From Streptococcus suis (GTDB lineage: Bacteria > Bacillota > Bacilli > Lactobacillales > Streptococcaceae), in NCBI RefSeq assembly GCF_019794555.1, contig NZ_JAIMEP010000003.1:1-64000 (forward strand): DNA of 64,000 nt, written 5' to 3'. Below the pieces are notes generated by a model. It searched no databases. It saw only the letters and a program-made list of their open reading frames with translations, and was not told the origin of the DNA. Within the stretch, counting starts at the first letter, position 1. The number at the start of each line of letters is the position of its first letter. The position numbers were made by a program, and so were the translations under genes. Positions 37,992 through 45,130 of this stretch are shown here, piece by piece.

Positions 37992-38261
37992 ATGGCTAAA
38001 AAATCAAAAATGGCACGCTATCAGAGGCAATTGGAATTAATCGAACGTTACGCAGATTTGCGAAAAAGTCTCAAAGAAAAAGGTGACTACCAAGCACTCA
38101 GAAAATTGCCTCGCGACTCAAATCCAAATCGGCTGAAATACAGAGACCGGACAGATGGCCGTCCGCATGCTTATATGCGAAAATTCGGTGTGAGTCGAAT
38201 TACTTTCCGTGAATTAGCTCATCTTGGTCAACTCCCTGGGGTTAAAAAAGCAAGTTGGTAA
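37992..38261 (+). CDS. rpsN2: Ribosomal protein S14, zinc-independent paralogue
   Basis: An 89-residue S14 of the long C- type. It contains [22 protein letters not shown] and [21 protein letters not shown] and lacks the CxxC...CxxC zinc site of the 61-residue S14 in the main ribosomal operon. It would replace zinc-binding S14 during zinc shortage. The perfect AdcR site in the promoter supports this. Strong ribosome binding site AAAGGAG; terminator at 38271-38299. Confidence 0.96.
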   Translation: MAKKSKMARYQRQLELIERYADLRKSLKEKGDYQALRKLPRDSNPNRLKYRDRTDGRPHAYMRKFGVSRITFRELAHLGQLPGVKKASW

Positions 38262-38270
38262 AGATTCTTA

Positions 38271-38299
38271 ACAAGGCTGGTTTTCCGCCTTGTTTTTTG
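38271..38299 (+). terminator. rpsN2 terminator
   Basis: AACAAGGC and GCCTTGTT pair, followed by TTTT. A TGCTATACT extended -10 for the next gene begins right behind it. Confidence 0.8.
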
Positions 38300-38342
38300 C
38301 TATACTAAAAACCAACTGAAACAATCTCTGGAGGAGTTAATT

Positions 38343-38621
38343 ATGGATTTAGACATGATTCGTTCACAAATTAATCAGCTTGATGAGGAACTTGTTGCAC
38401 TATTGGAAAAACGAATGGAACTTGTTGATCAAGTCGCAGCCTATAAACGAGCAACAGGTAAGCCTGTTTTGGATACCAGCCGAGAAAAAGCTATCCTTGA
38501 AAGAGTTGGAAAATTAGTTCAAAAGGATGATTACCGCTCTGCCATTCAAGCAACCTTTAGTGATATGATGGCCCAATCAAGAGCCTATCAATCTTCCAAG
38601 CTAGCGAATCATGAGGAATAA
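38343..38621 (+). CDS. Chorismate mutase (AroQ class)
   Basis: A 92-residue all-helical chorismate mutase, turning chorismate into prephenate for Phe and Tyr. It shows IRSQINQLDEELVALLEKRMELVDQVAAYK (active-site Arg and Lys), then REKAILERV. It is the free-standing AroQ form. The GGAGGAG site lies upstream of ATG 38343. The stop is one base before the ClC start, so both genes form an operon. Confidence 0.93.
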   Translation: MDLDMIRSQINQLDEELVALLEKRMELVDQVAAYKRATGKPVLDTSREKAILERVGKLVQKDDYRSAIQATFSDMMAQSRAYQSSKLANHEE

Positions 38622-38622
38622 G

Positions 38623-39795
38623 ATGAAACAAGCCATCCAACTCCTTTTCTTTTCCAGCTTAATTGGAGTCGGTGCAGGAATTATCACCACACTTTTTGGA
38701 AAAATTCTACTAGGAGTTGGAGACTTACGATCTGAATATTTTACTTTTCTAATGCCCTTTTTACCACTTGCAGGTGTGTTGATTGTTTTCATTTATCAAA
38801 AATGGGGGAGGGAAGTCCAAGCAGGTATGGGCTTAGTCTTCAAAGCTGGACAAGGTGAGAATGTGCAAATTTCTCCAGTTCTCATTCCGCTCATCATCTC
38901 TACAACTTGGCTCAGTCATCTTTTTGGCGCTTCCGTTGGTCGCGAGGGGGTAGCTGTTCAACTTGGTGCCAGTCTCTCGCATTGGTTACAAAAACATGGT
39001 TTCACACACTTGCCCAAAGACATGATAACAAAGATTGGTATGGCCGCAGGTTTTGCTGGGCTATTTCAAACACCATTGGCTGCTAGTTTCTTTGCCATTG
39101 AGGTTTTAGTCGTTGGCCAATATTCTTGGACAAGTCTTCCCTATTGTCTAGTTGCCGCTTTCACGGCTTCTACTACTTCCCATTTACTGGGATTGGAGAA
39201 ATTTTCGCATGCCATCGCGACTACCTCATTCCATTTTACAGATAGTTTTAAATGGCTTCTGATTGCCATCTGCTTTGGATTTGTCGGTAATTTATTTGCT
39301 TGGTTTCTGGCGCAAGCAAAAAGCATCTCAACTCGATGGCTTCCAAATCCTTACATTAAAATAGCTATCATGGGAGTTGGACTGACCGTTCTACTATTTT
39401 TCTTCCATCAAGGTCGTTACACTGGTCTAGGAACCAACTTGATTGATGCCAGTTTAGCTGGGGAACAGGTGTTTGCTTACGATTGGCTACTAAAACTCCT
39501 ACTAACCTGTCTTTGTTTGGCTGCAGGTTTTCAAGGAGGCGAAGTTACTCCACTCTTTGCAATTGGAGCAAGTTCTGGGGCTGTTTTAGCAGGATTACTA
39601 GGTCTACCAACTGAACTTGTTGCAGCCCTTGGGTATTGTGCCGTATTTGGAACAGCCACCAACACCTTACTGGCTCCTCTCTTCATTAGTTATGAAGTAT
39701 TCGGTGCTAATATCCTGCCCTATGCTATTCCTGTACTTGCCATAGCTTATCTTATAAACAGAAAACAGACTATTTATGGAGCGCAGGTGAGATGA
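38623..39795 (+). CDS. ClC-type chloride channel/transporter
   Basis: A 390-residue ClC family membrane protein with about ten or more hydrophobic helices. The selectivity-filter region reads GASVGREGVAVQLGA, with the gating glutamate in REG, and later GGEVTPLFAIGA. It lacks CBS domains. ATG 38623 has GAGG 6 bp upstream and begins one base after the chorismate mutase stop; ATG 38611 is an alternative. It is the last chromosomal gene before the accessory region. Confidence 0.92.
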   Translation: MKQAIQLLFFSSLIGVGAGIITTLFGKILLGVGDLRSEYFTFLMPFLPLAGVLIVFIYQKWGREVQAGMGLVFKAGQGENVQISPVLIPLIISTTWLSHLFGASVGREGVAVQLGASLSHWLQKHGFTHLPKDMITKIGMAAGFAGLFQTPLAASFFAIEVLVVGQYSWTSLPYCLVAAFTASTTSHLLGLEKFSHAIATTSFHFTDSFKWLLIAICFGFVGNLFAWFLAQAKSISTRWLPNPYIKIAIMGVGLTVLLFFFHQGRYTGLGTNLIDASLAGEQVFAYDWLLKLLLTCLCLAAGFQGGEVTPLFAIGASSGAVLAGLLGLPTELVAALGYCAVFGTATNTLLAPLFISYEVFGANILPYAIPVLAIAYLINRKQTIYGAQVR

Positions 39796-40079
39796 AAGTA
39801 TTGGATTCATAATTTGCCCCTTTCTTGCCCCTCAGTCACATTTTAGCCAAACCAAAACCCTTGAAAATATTAATATTTCAAGGGTTTTCGTTATTTTCTA
39901 TATCTCCCCTGCAGGAAATATTGTGGTAATTTTGGGAAAAATTGGAAATAAAAAATGGCTTAAATACGCAATTTAAACAATCTTGTTTTTTACTTTTTTC
40001 TAACATTTTTGGGACATTTTGGACAAATTTTGGACAAGAGCTTTTTTTTAACAAATTTTAAAAAAGTGCACAAAAATAG
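39796..40079. other. Gene-free junction between chromosome and accessory module
   Basis: 284 bp without a gene. It holds a duplicated GCCCCT motif (TTGCCCCTTTCTTGCCCCT, 39814-39832), a strong hairpin (39854-39887) and three spaced GGACA boxes (GGGACATTTT, GGACAAATTTT, GGACAAG at 40010-40036). The remainder is AT-rich. An attachment site may lie here, but I see no matching second copy in the window. Confidence 0.5.
39854..39887 (+). terminator. Terminator behind the ClC gene
   Basis: AAAACCCTTGAAA pairs with TTTCAAGGGTTTT across an AT loop; the flanking T-run would stop rightward transcription. Confidence 0.75.
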
Positions 40080-40135
40080 TTGACTTTATCCAACTTAAGT
40101 TGTATAATAAATACATAAGGTTAAGGAGGAACCTT
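40080..40135 (+). promoter_or_regulatory. Promoter with palindromic operator and hairpin-held ribosome binding site
   Basis: -35 TTGACT (40080-40085), 17-bp spacer, -10 TATAAT (40103-40108). The spacer ends with the perfect palindrome CAACTTAAGTTG (40091-40102), touching the -10, an ideal repressor site. Further on, AAGGTT and AACCTT bracket AAGGAGG (40117-40135), so the ribosome binding site sits in the loop of a small hairpin. Confidence 0.7.
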
Positions 40136-40210
40136 ATGATAAGAAATCTAAAAGAAAGGAGCTTGTATGACAAGTTGGATGAGAAAACCACTCAAGATAA
40201 AGATGAGTAA
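40136..40210 (+). CDS. 24-residue peptide ORF
   Basis: ATG at 40136 directly behind the hairpin-held AAGGAGG; charged peptide MIRNLKERSLYDKLDEK... ending KDE. It overlaps the next small ORF in another frame and may be a leader peptide whose translation opens the second ribosome binding site (AAAGGAG at 40155-40161). Not recognised. Confidence 0.45.
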   Translation: MIRNLKERSLYDKLDEKTTQDKDE

Positions 40211-40274
40211 GCTGGTCATCAAACTAAACTTATTCTTCCTAATCCTTGAGTGGCAAATCGAAATCGGGGAGTAA
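40167..40274 (+). CDS. 35-residue peptide with hydrophobic segment
   Basis: ATG 40167 follows AAAGGAGCTTGT. The peptide starts MTSWMRKPLKIKMSKL and continues into a hydrophobic helix (LNLFFLILEW) before an acidic end. The basic-then-hydrophobic layout would suit a small membrane peptide or a toxin-like peptide. Its stop lies in the arm of a CGGGGAG/CTCCCCG hairpin. Not recognised; existence as a gene is plausible but unproven. Confidence 0.45.
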   Translation: MTSWMRKPLKIKMSKLVIKLNLFFLILEWQIEIGE

Positions 40275-40321
40275 CCCTCCCCGCCCCTTCAGGGGTCAAT
40301 ATCATCATACCATAGATAACT

Positions 40322-40426
40322 ATGAAAGTAAATTTTAACATCAGAAAATCTACAAAGAAAGAAAAAATCGAATTTGTTATTGGACTTATCGTCTTGTTGG
40401 CAATTATTTGGTTAGTAGCGAGATAA
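40322..40426 (+). CDS. 34-residue single-helix membrane peptide
   Basis: ATG 40322; MKVNFNIRKSTKKEK is strongly basic and is followed by IEFVIGLIVLLAIIWLVAR, one clear membrane helix. It lies 3 bp before the next ORF. No good ribosome binding site is seen. Not recognised. Confidence 0.45.
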   Translation: MKVNFNIRKSTKKEKIEFVIGLIVLLAIIWLVAR

Positions 40427-40429
40427 AAA

Positions 40430-40618
40430 ATGAAAATTGACATAAACGATATAAAATGGCTATTGGACAATGCCACATCCTATGCGATCAGCAAAAACTG
40501 TGGCTTGTCAAATCAAGCCGTTGACAAATACAAACATGGTCAAGCCGATGTGATGAACATGAAACTCAAACATGGACTAGCCATGACAAAATATGCTCAG
40601 GAATTAAAAGAAAAATAA
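40430..40618 (+). CDS. Small putative helix-turn-helix protein
   Basis: A 62-residue protein. Residues 17-37 (SYAISKNCGLSNQAVDKYKHG) read as a helix-turn-helix, with a predicted recognition helix around SNQAVDKYK, so it may be the repressor for the palindrome upstream. That role is inference. It follows the membrane peptide by 3 bp. Confidence 0.6.
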   Translation: MKIDINDIKWLLDNATSYAISKNCGLSNQAVDKYKHGQADVMNMKLKHGLAMTKYAQELKEK

Positions 40619-40707
40619 AAACACCTTACAACCACTCAAACGCCAATCCGATTGGTTGAAAGGCGGACGCACTTACTAAACAGCAAGTACCACATGATTG
40701 TATCATA

Positions 40708-40737
40708 AAGTACTTGTTGTCGCAACAGGTACTTTTT
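40708..40737 (+). terminator. Terminator inside the accessory module
   Basis: AAGTACTTGTTG, loop TCG, CAACAGGTACTT followed by TTT. It separates the small-peptide genes from the 40772 gene. Confidence 0.7.
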
Positions 40738-40771
40738 AAGTACCCTCAAAATAGAAAAAGAGGAAAAAATC

Positions 40772-41107
40772 ATGAAAACAATCAAAATTCAAACAATCGC
40801 ATTTTTTGCAATCCAAAACCAAAAATGTTTTGATCTAATCAACGGATTATTAGCTAGTACCTCGTCAGAAAAAGACGAACATATCTTAAAATCTAACGAT
40901 GTACCTGCTAAGGTTGTAAATATCTTAAAAGAGGATGGATACCACATTGGTTTTAGCAACACTACCCTAAAATGTTTTGAAAGAAATGTCTTAGTATCGC
41001 TCTCTGTCGAATACCGTCATGCACGTCGCTTGACATTAATGGGGGGCAAAAAAGAAGATTTTGCTAGCTGGAATAATAATCGTGCAAAAGCAGGGCTAGG
41101 CCTATAA
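40772..41107 (+). CDS. Protein of unknown function next to the serine recombinase
   Basis: 111 residues, preceded by AAAGAGG and ATG 40772. No known domain is recognised. It is basic toward the C-terminus (YRHARRLTLMGGKKEDFASWNNNRAKAG). It ends 4 bp before the recombinase gene, so the two are likely co-transcribed; a directionality or accessory role is possible. Confidence 0.65.
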   Translation: MKTIKIQTIAFFAIQNQKCFDLINGLLASTSSEKDEHILKSNDVPAKVVNILKEDGYHIGFSNTTLKCFERNVLVSLSVEYRHARRLTLMGGKKEDFASWNNNRAKAGLGL

Positions 41108-41111
41108 AATT

Positions 41112-41885
41112 ATGAGAGCTGCAATCTATACAAGAGTGAGTACCTTTGATCAGGTCAACGGGTACTCACTCGATATGCAGGAGTTTTTGGCGATAGATTA
41201 TTGTCAAAAAAACGGTGTAGATGAGTATAAGATTTATCGCGATGAGGTGACTGGTGCTAAATTTGACAGGCCACAACTACAGCGTCTGTTGGCCGATATA
41301 CAAAATAAACAAATTGACATTGTTATTATACACAAGTTGGATCGCCTAAGTCGTAGCTTAAAAGATACTTTTACTATAATTGATGATTATCTTATTAAAT
41401 ATAATGTTGGTTTAATCAGTCTAACGGAAAATATTGATAGCTCTACACCCAGTGGAAAGTGGATGATTGGAAATCTCGCCCTCTATGCCCAATATGAGCG
41501 AGACGTCATCAGGGAACGCATGATAATGGGCAAATACGGCAGAGCCATGACAGGTAAAGCTATGTCTTGGGCTCCAGGATATACTCCACTTGGATATGAC
41601 TATAAGGATGGTTTGTACATCGCCAACAATGACAAAAAAATAGTCACAGAAATTTTTACTGAGCTATATGATGGGACTAAGCCAAAGACATTAGCTAAAA
41701 AATTAACTTACAAAGGGACTCTAAACAAAAAATGGTACCACACATCAATCAAATACATCGCTCGAAACCCCGTCTATATTGGTAAAATCAAGTGGAGAGG
41801 GAAAGAGTTTGAGGGCAATCATCAACCGCTGATTGCAAAAGACTTTTTTCAAGCAGTCCAGGAAATCCTTGACGATTATAAATAA
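41112..41885 (+). CDS. Serine recombinase, short form (257 residues)
   Basis: A serine recombinase of the large-serine-integrase type by its first two domains. The resolvase domain has the nucleophile S10 in IYTRVSTFDQ, then IIHKLDRLSRS and the E-helix element YERDVIRERM. The recombinase domain follows (APGYTPLGYDY, TSIKYIARNPVYIGKIKWRG). It ends soon after (VQEILDDYK), without the zinc-ribbon and coiled-coil domain usual in integrases of 450-550 residues. No frameshifted continuation is visible. It may be a compact active recombinase or a truncated integrase. Confidence 0.85.
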   Translation: MRAAIYTRVSTFDQVNGYSLDMQEFLAIDYCQKNGVDEYKIYRDEVTGAKFDRPQLQRLLADIQNKQIDIVIIHKLDRLSRSLKDTFTIIDDYLIKYNVGLISLTENIDSSTPSGKWMIGNLALYAQYERDVIRERMIMGKYGRAMTGKAMSWAPGYTPLGYDYKDGLYIANNDKKIVTEIFTELYDGTKPKTLAKKLTYKGTLNKKWYHTSIKYIARNPVYIGKIKWRGKEFEGNHQPLIAKDFFQAVQEILDDYK

Positions 41886-42041
41886 TGTTGATATAATTAT
41901 GGCATCAACATCCGTTGCGGATTGTAAAGTAAGGGTACTTCGTACCAAAAAGACTCTCATAGGCATGAGAGTCTTTTTGTGTCTGCAAAAACGGCAATTT
42001 TGCAAAATGTCCGATACAGAGGCAATCGCAATTTTGAGCAA
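41886..42041. other. Gap between recombinase and lysis cassette
   Basis: Contains GTTGAT...ATCAAC and GGTACTTCGTACC small inverted repeats, a strong terminator (41947-41978), and a GCAATTTTG pair (41994-42002 and 42028-42036). In tailed phages the attachment site usually lies just past the lysin gene, so a phage-end attachment site could be here. No proof is visible. Confidence 0.4.
41947..41978 (+). terminator. Terminator after the serine recombinase
   Basis: AAAAAGACTCTCAT, loop AGGC, ATGAGAGTCTTTTT; it can serve both strands. Confidence 0.88.
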
Positions 42042-42068
42042 CAAAAAAAGCCCAGCAAAAGCTGGGCT
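42042..42068 (-). terminator. Terminator of the phage late operon
   Basis: Minus strand AGCCCAGC, loop TTTT, GCTGGGCT followed by a run of T, 7 bp after the lysin stop. Confidence 0.9.
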
Positions 42069-42074
42069 GAAAAT

Positions 42075-42806
42075 CTATTTTATTGTTCCCCACAGGCTGA
42101 TTCTGTTGCCTGCGCTATCCGTTTGACCTATCGCCACATAATTACGATAGCCAGAACTACCGATATAGCTAATCCATCGGTATCCGTTAGCAGAACCCTT
42201 GCTGTCATATTTGACAGATTGCCCAGGTTCATAAACTGCTACGATTTCGCCGTTTAAATTCGGTGCTCTTCGCACATTGATCGGGCTATCACCTACCGTA
42301 AATGTACCGGTCTCTGGAATCAAATCAATCTCGTTTGCAGTCGGTTGGGCGATTGGGGTATTGCCTCCAGCTGAGTACGGTGGGCGGAACCATCCTACCA
42401 CGTTTGAAAAACCACGCTCGTTAAAACGGGCAGGGCCTCCAACCTCTAAAGCGTCCCAGTTGCCGTCAATGTTTTGCTCGACGGTTTGCATGGTATATCC
42501 GTCGCTATCGGCTATCACGATACCAGTATGCCCGTAATTGACACCTCCAAAAACAGCGTTAGATACAAAGAAATCGCCTGCTTGAGGATTGGCATCGGTA
42601 GGCATGTAATGTACTTCCCAACCAGCAGATGCTGCCGAATTGAGCAAGTCAATAGCATTGCCCCACAAATCAATGCCAAACCAATGCTTAGCTGTATAGC
42701 TCGGGACATCCGCACATTGTGTACCAAACATACCGTCCTTGTCAACACCCATGCCAGAGTTAGCTAGGTTAATAAAAAATTGTACTACTTCATTTACTGT
42801 TGTCAT
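42075..42806 (-). CDS. Phage endolysin: CHAP amidase/endopeptidase plus SH3b
   Basis: A 243-residue lysin that cuts host peptidoglycan at the end of infection. The N-terminal CHAP domain has C31 (GTQCADVP) and H93 (YGHTGIV). A Thr/Pro/Asn linker leads to a C-terminal SH3_5 wall-binding domain from about residue 170 (INVRRAPNLNGEIVAVYEPG, ANGYRWISYIG). That SH3 domain closely resembles the one of the S. suis lysin PlySs2, while the CHAP domain is of a different type. ATG 42806 has GGAGA upstream and overlaps the small upstream ORF (ATGA). Confidence 0.93.
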   Translation of the reverse strand: MTTVNEVVQFFINLANSGMGVDKDGMFGTQCADVPSYTAKHWFGIDLWGNAIDLLNSAASAGWEVHYMPTDANPQAGDFFVSNAVFGGVNYGHTGIVIADSDGYTMQTVEQNIDGNWDALEVGGPARFNERGFSNVVGWFRPPYSAGGNTPIAQPTANEIDLIPETGTFTVGDSPINVRRAPNLNGEIVAVYEPGQSVKYDSKGSANGYRWISYIGSSGYRNYVAIGQTDSAGNRISLWGTIK

Positions 42807-42883
42807 TTGTCAGTCTCCTTCCACGCATCGTTCATTTGCTTAACTGCGCTTTCGATAAACGTTTCTAGTTGTGTCTCGGTCAT
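42803..42883 (-). CDS. 26-residue ORF between holin and lysin
   Basis: ATG 42883 overlaps the holin stop (ATGA) and its own stop overlaps the lysin ATG (ATGA). The peptide MTETQLETFIESAVKQMNDA... is acidic and helical, with the lysin ribosome binding site (AAGGAGA) inside its end. The two overlaps suggest it is translated, or at least that ribosomes pass through to couple holin and lysin synthesis. Confidence 0.55.
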   Translation of the reverse strand: MTETQLETFIESAVKQMNDAWKETDK

Positions 42884-43140
42884 GTAGATATTGTATTTTC
42901 AAGCTGGCTAGTGATTCGTCGCTTGGCCATGTCTAGCTTATCAACATGATGCTCTTGGTCTAGCTTAGTAATCTGTTCAACCGCATTTACAGCGTTCCGT
43001 GCCAAAATCTCAGTGATTTCAACGGCACGCTTACCGCCTCTGGTTAACAGATATTTTTTGACCTCGTGGACAATCATTCCACCGATAATAGTTAAAATAC
43101 CTGCTGCAGAGCTAACAATTATTCCTGTGATTTGATTCAT
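42880..43140 (-). CDS. Phage holin, LLH-type
   Basis: An 86-residue holin. The N-terminal membrane helix (IIVSSAAGILTIIGGMIV, about 7-24) is followed by a charged helical part with EITEILARNAVNAVEQITK, a typical element of LLH-family holins. Holins open the membrane so that the lysin reaches the wall. It has AGGAGG upstream of ATG 43140. Confidence 0.88.
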   Translation of the reverse strand: MNQITGIIVSSAAGILTIIGGMIVHEVKKYLLTRGGKRAVEITEILARNAVNAVEQITKLDQEHHVDKLDMAKRRITSQLENTIST

Positions 43141-43151
43141 CTTTTTTCCTC

Positions 43152-43487
43152 CTACGGCATCATCTGCCTATCTCGTATAGTATCCTCTAGCCCTTCGACT
43201 TTTTCATTGAGAGCCGAAATGTCGCGACGTGTTTCGCTAGATAAATTATTTACCGCTTCCGTCAATCTGGCCATCTGCGTCTGATTTTCTCTAGCTATCT
43301 CAGTGTTGGCCTTCAAGAGCTCTTTGTTAGTCTCCTGAAAACCTCCCACTAGTTTCTTGTTTGTCCAAGCCTGCGCCACCACAATAAAAATAACGATAAT
43401 GACCAAGGCGGTCGCTAAAATACCGCTAATCTTGTCAATCGTCCAATCTTGTAGCATGGCTTCCCGGACGATATCCTGTCCTGGCAA
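43152..43487 (-). CDS. Small phage membrane protein with coiled coil
   Basis: 111 residues with one membrane helix (about 23-42, ILATALVIIVIFIVVAQAW) followed by a coiled coil to the C-terminus. The start is TTG 43487, with AGGAGG 7 bp upstream. Its place between the tail-fibre gene and the holin suggests an accessory lysis protein (second holin or spanin-like). I do not recognise the family. Confidence 0.75.
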   Translation of the reverse strand: MPGQDIVREAMLQDWTIDKISGILATALVIIVIFIVVAQAWTNKKLVGGFQETNKELLKANTEIARENQTQMARLTEAVNNLSSETRRDISALNEKVEGLEDTIRDRQMMP

Positions 43488-43498
43488 ATGCGTACCTC

Positions 43499-45127
43499 CT
43501 ATACATCTTGTAGATACAAATGGCTATAGCCTCGGCCATTAGCCCATGTACCGATTTGTAACAACATAGATTTGATTTGGGTATTCCAAGCGTATTCGTG
43601 AGTAAAAAATTCTAAACGCTTATTTTTGTTAGCTCCTACCAATCCATCATAATTAGCAAGCTCTACCGATATATCTGTGATAGACTCCAAACGCTTAAAC
43701 GATTTACAAAGTTTTAGTCTGTTGGTCGAGTCGTACTCAAATCCTCGTAAGGCAAGGTAATTGCGAGTTGTAGAATCAAAATAATAATCGCTACGAGTAT
43801 CGTCAGCCGCTAAAATACCTGTGATGCCACAGGCAGCATCTCGTAGTGCTAAACAGTTACTTAGACTACCCGTGAAAAAACCAAGTCTAACAACAGTATC
43901 GATGCTATCCGTTGTACCAGTCATTTGGTAAATAGCATTAGTAAATGTGTTGTAGCTTTGGACAATCTGACTTGTTTGGTCGCTATCATAACGGCTGCTA
44001 TCGTCCTGGGCATGAAAGGAAAAACGAAGCCAGCTTGAATTTTCTTGAAATTCCTTGCTAAATTTGGTTAAACCTGCTAAATCGGAAATATTGTAACTTG
44101 CTCTGCCAGAGTAAGCGTTGAAACAATTTAGCGTAAATACCATACCAGTGGCGCCATGCACCTCTTTGAGGTCGTTTAGAAATGGATTGTCAAAAATCGA
44201 CAAGTAATTGTTTTTATTACGCACCAAATCATATAGACATTGCCAGGTGTCGTCAAATGACATGTGCATTGACTTTGTTGCCAAAGTAGCTACGCTTTGA
44301 GCGGATAGCGCTTTAATTGTCTCATCGCTGATTTTATCTAATGTAATAGATTTAGCAGCATAATCGACTGCATAATGGATTAGCTCAACACTAAAATAAG
44401 TTGCAACGTTGCTCTGAGTTAGGTCAGCATTAGTCGCAAATAATATTGTGTACAGATATCCTTCGGGCAGGTCAAAGCTTCCGCTAGATGTCACACCGGA
44501 TACTAAATCACCGATTTTATCCCCTGTAGAATTATTAAATTGCACGATAGTAAATCGCGGATTCAGCCCTGCTGCTTGTGATCTATCTACTTTAACAGAT
44601 ACTTTTGTGCCACCTTTCAGGGCATCTCTGACAGTTAAATATCTCGTGCTACCACCAGATACGAGCTCGCTGATTTTGTTCCAACCGCGAGGATTGATAA
44701 AGTCGGTAATAGCCTCTGACTTAACCAACGGAAAGACCATGTCTCCCGTCAATATGCCGTTTGATAGTTTGGTAAATTGCTCCCTAACTGCTTTACCTGC
44801 GGTATTAAATGACTCACCATTATATGCGACTCGCATATCCGTCAGTTCGCTCGGCACCGTCCCATTCCCAGCATTGGCGATAAGATTGTCAATCTGCCCG
44901 CTAACCACGCTAATATCCTGAGCTGTCGTTTTGTCAGCTTGCTCCATTTGGTCAAGCCGCTCAACAAGTGTATTTGCATACCCCCTCGCCTTAGCGACTT
45001 CCATGTTAGCATTGCCATTGGCTGTTGCATCATCATACGCTTGCTGGATTCCGTCGTGAATAGCTTGTCGGACATCTCGACCGAAGACGGCTTCTTTGAT
45101 TACTTTTAAGTGGTTATCAATTCCCAT
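43499..45127 (-). CDS. Phage tail/baseplate protein with deacetylase-like C-terminal domain
   Basis: A 542-residue late tail protein, probably receptor binding. The N-terminus (NHLKVIKEAVFGRDVRQAIHDGI) is the module found at the start of many streptococcal baseplate proteins. A helical part and a beta-rich middle follow. From about residue 290 the sequence looks like a polysaccharide-deacetylase-type fold: SFDDTWQCLYDL, then RFSFHAQDDSS, GILAADDTRSDYY and EFFTHEYAWN. It may trim or bind capsule or wall sugar. The enzyme activity is inference. Confidence 0.8.
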   Translation of the reverse strand: MGIDNHLKVIKEAVFGRDVRQAIHDGIQQAYDDATANGNANMEVAKARGYANTLVERLDQMEQADKTTAQDISVVSGQIDNLIANAGNGTVPSELTDMRVAYNGESFNTAGKAVREQFTKLSNGILTGDMVFPLVKSEAITDFINPRGWNKISELVSGGSTRYLTVRDALKGGTKVSVKVDRSQAAGLNPRFTIVQFNNSTGDKIGDLVSGVTSSGSFDLPEGYLYTILFATNADLTQSNVATYFSVELIHYAVDYAAKSITLDKISDETIKALSAQSVATLATKSMHMSFDDTWQCLYDLVRNKNNYLSIFDNPFLNDLKEVHGATGMVFTLNCFNAYSGRASYNISDLAGLTKFSKEFQENSSWLRFSFHAQDDSSRYDSDQTSQIVQSYNTFTNAIYQMTGTTDSIDTVVRLGFFTGSLSNCLALRDAACGITGILAADDTRSDYYFDSTTRNYLALRGFEYDSTNRLKLCKSFKRLESITDISVELANYDGLVGANKNKRLEFFTHEYAWNTQIKSMLLQIGTWANGRGYSHLYLQDV

Positions 45128-45130
45128 TTA

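Noticed and set aside
40219..40476. Minus-strand 85-residue frame across the small-peptide module
   Set aside because: It runs opposite several small ORFs, a hairpin and the HTH-like gene, with no ribosome binding site.
41994..42036. GCAATTTTG pair as attachment core
   Set aside because: Nine-base repeats in AT-rich DNA are too weak, and both copies are on the same side of the phage.
41833..42126. Plus-strand frame between recombinase and lysin
   Set aside because: It runs through two strong terminators and gives a product with no family resemblance.
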